Shown here: positions 6,827 to 8,648 of the stretch, one piece after another
Layout: every line of letters begins with the position of its first letter
How positions within the stretch are numbered: position 1 is the stretch's first letter
NCBI GenBank assembly: GCA_035640715.1
Contig: DASQVO010000013.1
Span: 1-8,648 of the forward strand
Direction of reading: 5' to 3'
DNA length: 8,648 nucleotides
Source: DASQVO01 sp035640715
GTDB lineage: Bacteria > Actinomycetota > Actinomycetes > Streptosporangiales > Streptosporangiaceae
The notes under the pieces: generated by a model
What the model was told of the DNA's origin: nothing
Seen by the model: only the letters and a program-made list of their open reading frames with translations
Databases searched by the model: none
Made by a program: the position numbers and the translations under genes

Positions 6827-7264
6827 TCAGCGCTGGTCAGGGCTTGTCGCGCCGGGCACGCCGACGTCCACGCCCGGATGCGCGGCCGATCCCATGTCCT
6901 CAGCGACGTGAGGCTCCTGGCCGAGCGCGCTGGCCGGGTTTCCGGCGAGCACGGTGTCGCCCATGATGCCGACGACCTTGCCGACGGGGACCGCCAGGAC
7001 GACGACGCCGACACAGACCCAGAACAGCCACCACTGGTGGAAGACGATGGCGAAGCCGCCAACGACGAAGGCGGCTACAACTACCGCGACGAGGACCCAT
7101 GATGATGGCCGGCCGTGCAGCTGGCTGTGGCCGCCGAGCGCCCGCTCGTCCGGCTCATGGTGGCCTGGCGCAGTGCCGTGCTGATTCGGCTCGGTGGAGT
7201 GAAGGCTCATGGCCCGTGTGTGCCCGGCCACGAAGCGATCATTCCTCGGTTTGGTGTCGGCCAT
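6827..7264 (-). CDS. Small two-helix membrane protein, HGxxPAAW-like
   Basis: The 145-residue product has a His-rich hydrophilic N-terminus with the motif HGRPSSW (50-56). Two membrane helices follow (about 56-75 and 78-101), the second ending KVVGIMGDTV. This layout matches the small actinobacterial membrane proteins known by the signature HGxxPAAW; here PAAW is replaced by PSSW. The function of that family is unknown. Unlike the short members I recall, this one has a hydrophilic tail of about 44 residues after the second helix. The start at 7262-7264 has CGGTGG three to eight bases upstream. An internal ATG at 7208-7210 would give 127 residues but has no clear ribosome-binding site, so the start is uncertain. 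It is the gene immediately upstream of treX on the same strand, 240 bases away; a functional link is not shown. Confidence 0.75.
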   Translation of the reverse strand: MADTKPRNDRFVAGHTRAMSLHSTEPNQHGTAPGHHEPDERALGGHSQLHGRPSSWVLVAVVVAAFVVGGFAIVFHQWWLFWVCVGVVVLAVPVGKVVGIMGDTVLAGNPASALGQEPHVAEDMGSAAHPGVDVGVPGATSPDQR

Positions 7265-7371
7265 GGTCCACCGGGTAGATCGGGACGCATGACATCAGAG
7301 GGACGCATGGCATCAGAGGCAGGTAATTCATCCGAAAGGTACGCGGCTACGGCAGGCCCGGCGAGCGTCAC
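7265..7371. promoter_or_regulatory. Divergent intergenic region with probable promoters
   Basis: The small membrane-protein gene reads leftward from here and the short transporter-like ORF reads rightward, so promoters for both should lie in or near these 107 bases. The stretch contains an 18-bp tandem duplication (7283-7318) and a less GC-rich segment at about 7321-7341 (AGGTAATTCATCCGAAAGGT). I could not match a convincing -35/-10 pair on either strand. Confidence 0.4.
7283..7318. repeat. Tandem duplication, two 18-bp units
   Basis: The unit GGACGCATGRCATCAGAG occurs twice with no gap, at 7283-7300 and 7301-7318, and the copies differ at one base (A or G after CATG). Each copy contains ATGNCAT, a short odd-length palindrome, so it could be a doubled regulator site in the divergent promoter region. 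The unit length is a multiple of three, and on the plus strand it also encodes a repeated Met-x-Ser-Glu-containing stretch in a short open frame. Confidence 0.7.
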
Positions 7372-7605
7372 GTGGCGCCGGACGGTTCCGGTGGTCTGGA
7401 ACCGGAGGCCATGACCCGGATCATGCTGCGCCCGATGGCGAGCGGCCTGCCGCTTGGCTTCTTCGCCTTTGGCGCCGGCACGATCCTGCTGGCGTCGCTT
7501 GAGCTCCACTGGGTACCGCTCCCCCAGACCAGGACCCTGCTGATCGCAGTGCTGGCCTTCGTCAGCTATAACGCTGCGTTGCCGCTGGGCCGGCCGGCCG
7601 CCTGA
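7372..7605 (+). pseudogene. N-terminal fragment of a GPR1/FUN34/YaaH-like membrane transporter
   Basis: The 77-residue frame from GTG 7372 contains TRIMLRPMASGLPLGFF (15-31) and two hydrophobic stretches (about 26-44 and 56-66). The first, with PLGFFAFGAGTILL, resembles the first helix of acetate/succinate-proton symporters of the GPR1/FUN34/YaaH (SatP) family, whose signature is close to PLGLxGFGxTTxLL. Those proteins are about 190-200 residues with six helices. Here the similarity fades after LAFV (61-64) and the frame stops at TGA 7603-7605, only seven bases before the convergent glycosyltransferase stop, so about two thirds would be missing. That suggests a truncated, non-functional remnant, though a genuine two-helix protein is possible. 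An alternative start is ATG 7411, with GGAGG only two bases upstream. The family assignment is from memory of motifs. Confidence 0.5.
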
Positions 7606-7612
7606 CCCGCGC

Positions 7613-8542
7613 TCAGCCGACGTAGCGGCGGGCGCGGGATGTGCGGCGGGGTTCCTCGAGCAGCCGTATCCAGGATTCGACGTGTGCCGGGACGGGGCGG
7701 CGCTCCCGCAGCACCCAGGGCAGGCCGGCCAGGGCGGCGCCGAACGCCGCGGCCGAAGTCCGGTCGGCCGGTACGGCCCCGGCCAGCTCCACGGTCCGCC
7801 GCAGCGCCGCAGCGGGCGGCCGTCGCAGCCAGGTGAACCACAGGGTGTTCCGGATGCCGAGCCAGCGGCGGCGGGAGGAGTCCCGCTGCCGGGACGGCTC
7901 GTGGTGCACGACCGTGTCCGCCAGGTAGCACAGCGCGTGACCGCGCGAGACGAGGTCGGCGGCGAGCAGTTCCTCCTCACCGCCGAGCCATAGCCGGGGT
8001 GAGAAACCGCCCGCCTCGCGGAATGGCCGGACCCGCAACACGGAGGCACCGGCGAGGAAGCTCATCAGGGCCGGCCCGGGCAGCCCCGCGCGGCCAGGCA
8101 CGGGCGAGCCCGCGAGCTCGGGCACGATCGGGTCGTCCGCGCCGCCCGGCTCTACCACGATGCGGGCGGTCACGACCGCCACGTCAGGATGGGCATCGAG
8201 AACGTCGGCGGCGCGGCCTATCGACCCGGGCCCCCACCAGGTGTCATCGTCACAGAATGCGACGTACGGTGTCGTGACCCTGCGCAGCGCCACGTTGCGC
8301 GCCACGGCACCGAGGTTGCGCCGCGCGGTGAGCAGCAGCACGTCCGGGTGGCACCGCCGGACCATCGCCGCCGTGCCGTCCGATGAGCCGTTGTCGACCA
8401 CGATCACCGATGGCCGCTCGGGCAGCGCGGCGAGCTTGCCGAGGGTGCGGGACAGCTCGCCGCGGCGGTTGTGGGTGATAACGACGACCGTGACCCTGGG
8501 GTCGGGTGCCCCCGCCGGGGCGGCCGGCGCTTCAGGCGGCAC
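7613..8542 (-). CDS. Family 2 glycosyltransferase
   Basis: The 309-residue protein is a GT-A fold glycosyltransferase of family GT2, inverting, using a nucleotide-sugar donor and a divalent metal. Motifs in order are VTVVVITHNR (17-26), the nucleotide-binding VIVVDNGSSDGT (46-57), the metal-binding triple Asp in FCDDDTWW (96-103), GGEEELLAADL (187-197, likely catalytic-base region) and VVHHEPSRQRDSSRRRW (211-227). The HHEPS-x-x-RD pattern is typical of rhamnosyltransferase-like GT2 enzymes in actinobacteria, but donor and acceptor cannot be read from sequence. No membrane helix is evident, so it is probably cytoplasmic or peripheral. The start is GTG 8540-8542, with GGAGG (8549-8553) six bases upstream. 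It overlaps the upstream paralogue by 11 bases, implying co-transcription. A cell-envelope or exopolysaccharide role is inferred. Confidence 0.9.
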   Translation of the reverse strand: MPPEAPAAPAGAPDPRVTVVVITHNRRGELSRTLGKLAALPERPSVIVVDNGSSDGTAAMVRRCHPDVLLLTARRNLGAVARNVALRRVTTPYVAFCDDDTWWGPGSIGRAADVLDAHPDVAVVTARIVVEPGGADDPIVPELAGSPVPGRAGLPGPALMSFLAGASVLRVRPFREAGGFSPRLWLGGEEELLAADLVSRGHALCYLADTVVHHEPSRQRDSSRRRWLGIRNTLWFTWLRRPPAAALRRTVELAGAVPADRTSAAAFGAALAGLPWVLRERRPVPAHVESWIRLLEEPRRTSRARRYVG

Positions 8543-8648
8543 GATCGGCCTCCAGCAGCCGGATGCCCGCCTCGACGTGCGGCGGCAGCGGGCGCCGCCC
8601 AGCGATGAGGTGCGGCACGCGGAGCAGCAAGCCGGACAGGGCGCGCGC
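8532..8648 (-). CDS. Second family 2 glycosyltransferase, C-terminal end only
   Basis: The visible 38 residues, ending at TGA 8532-8534, begin ARALSGLLLRVPHL and finish RLLEADRAA. They align with the C-terminus of the neighbouring glycosyltransferase: RRPLPPHVEAGIRLLE here against RRPVPAHVESWIRLLE there, 12 of 16 identical. The gene is therefore a tandem paralogue that continues beyond the right edge, and its catalytic domain is not visible. Its stop lies inside the start of the downstream copy (11-base overlap), so the two are probably translated from one message. Confidence 0.75.
   Translation of the reverse strand, partial: ARALSGLLLRVPHLIAGRRPLPPHVEAGIRLLEADRAA

Noticed and set aside
5633..7102. 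Long plus-strand open frame (489 codons) opposite treX and the small membrane-protein gene
   Set aside because: It crosses the treX leader and two gene boundaries, its translation has no recognisable domain, and it lies opposite clear protein families. Long antisense frames are expected in very GC-rich coding DNA.
7207..8049. Minus-strand open frame (280 codons) across the divergent spacer and half of the glycosyltransferase
   Set aside because: Out of frame with the GT2 domain, crosses the convergent stop region and the tandem repeat, and has no motif.

Overview
The window is very GC-rich, with dense coding, short overlaps between genes and frequent GTG starts. Together with the gene families present (the treX-treY-treZ cluster and an HGxxPAAW-type small membrane protein), this points to an actinomycete (Actinomycetota). 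I cannot resolve the genus. No RNA gene, CRISPR array, insertion sequence or phage gene is visible.

Layout, left to right. Positions 2-109 hold the 3' end of an unidentified plus-strand gene with an acidic stretch and an Arg/Gly tail. A short spacer follows, carrying an imperfect inverted repeat and a possible 37-codon small ORF whose end runs antisense into treZ. Positions 256-6586, all on the minus strand, form one operon read right to left: treX (debranching enzyme), treY (maltooligosyltrehalose synthase) and treZ (maltooligosyltrehalose trehalohydrolase). Both internal junctions are the same GTGA stop/start overlap. A 240-base leader upstream of treX contains two perfect palindromes and an imperfect direct repeat. 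Upstream of that, on the same strand, is a gene for a small two-helix membrane protein (6827-7264). A 107-base divergent spacer with an 18-bp tandem duplication separates it from a short plus-strand membrane ORF (7372-7605). That ORF looks like the N-terminal stump of an acetate-transporter-like (GPR1/FUN34/YaaH) protein. Converging on it with a 7-base gap is a family 2 glycosyltransferase gene (7613-8542, minus). A second, partly visible paralogue (8532-8648) overlaps the start of the first.

How the genes work together: TreX removes alpha-1,6 branches from glycogen to free linear maltodextrins. TreY turns the reducing-end maltose unit into a terminal trehalose. TreZ releases trehalose, leaving a chain two glucoses shorter for the next round. 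This is the complete glycogen-to-trehalose route, with all three catalytic triads intact. The tandem glycosyltransferases probably belong to a separate cell-envelope or exopolysaccharide locus that continues beyond the right edge.

I found no convincing new multi-gene system. The points most worth a second look are the truncated transporter-like ORF, the exact tandem duplication in the divergent spacer, the palindromes upstream of treX, and the small ORF antisense to the treZ end.
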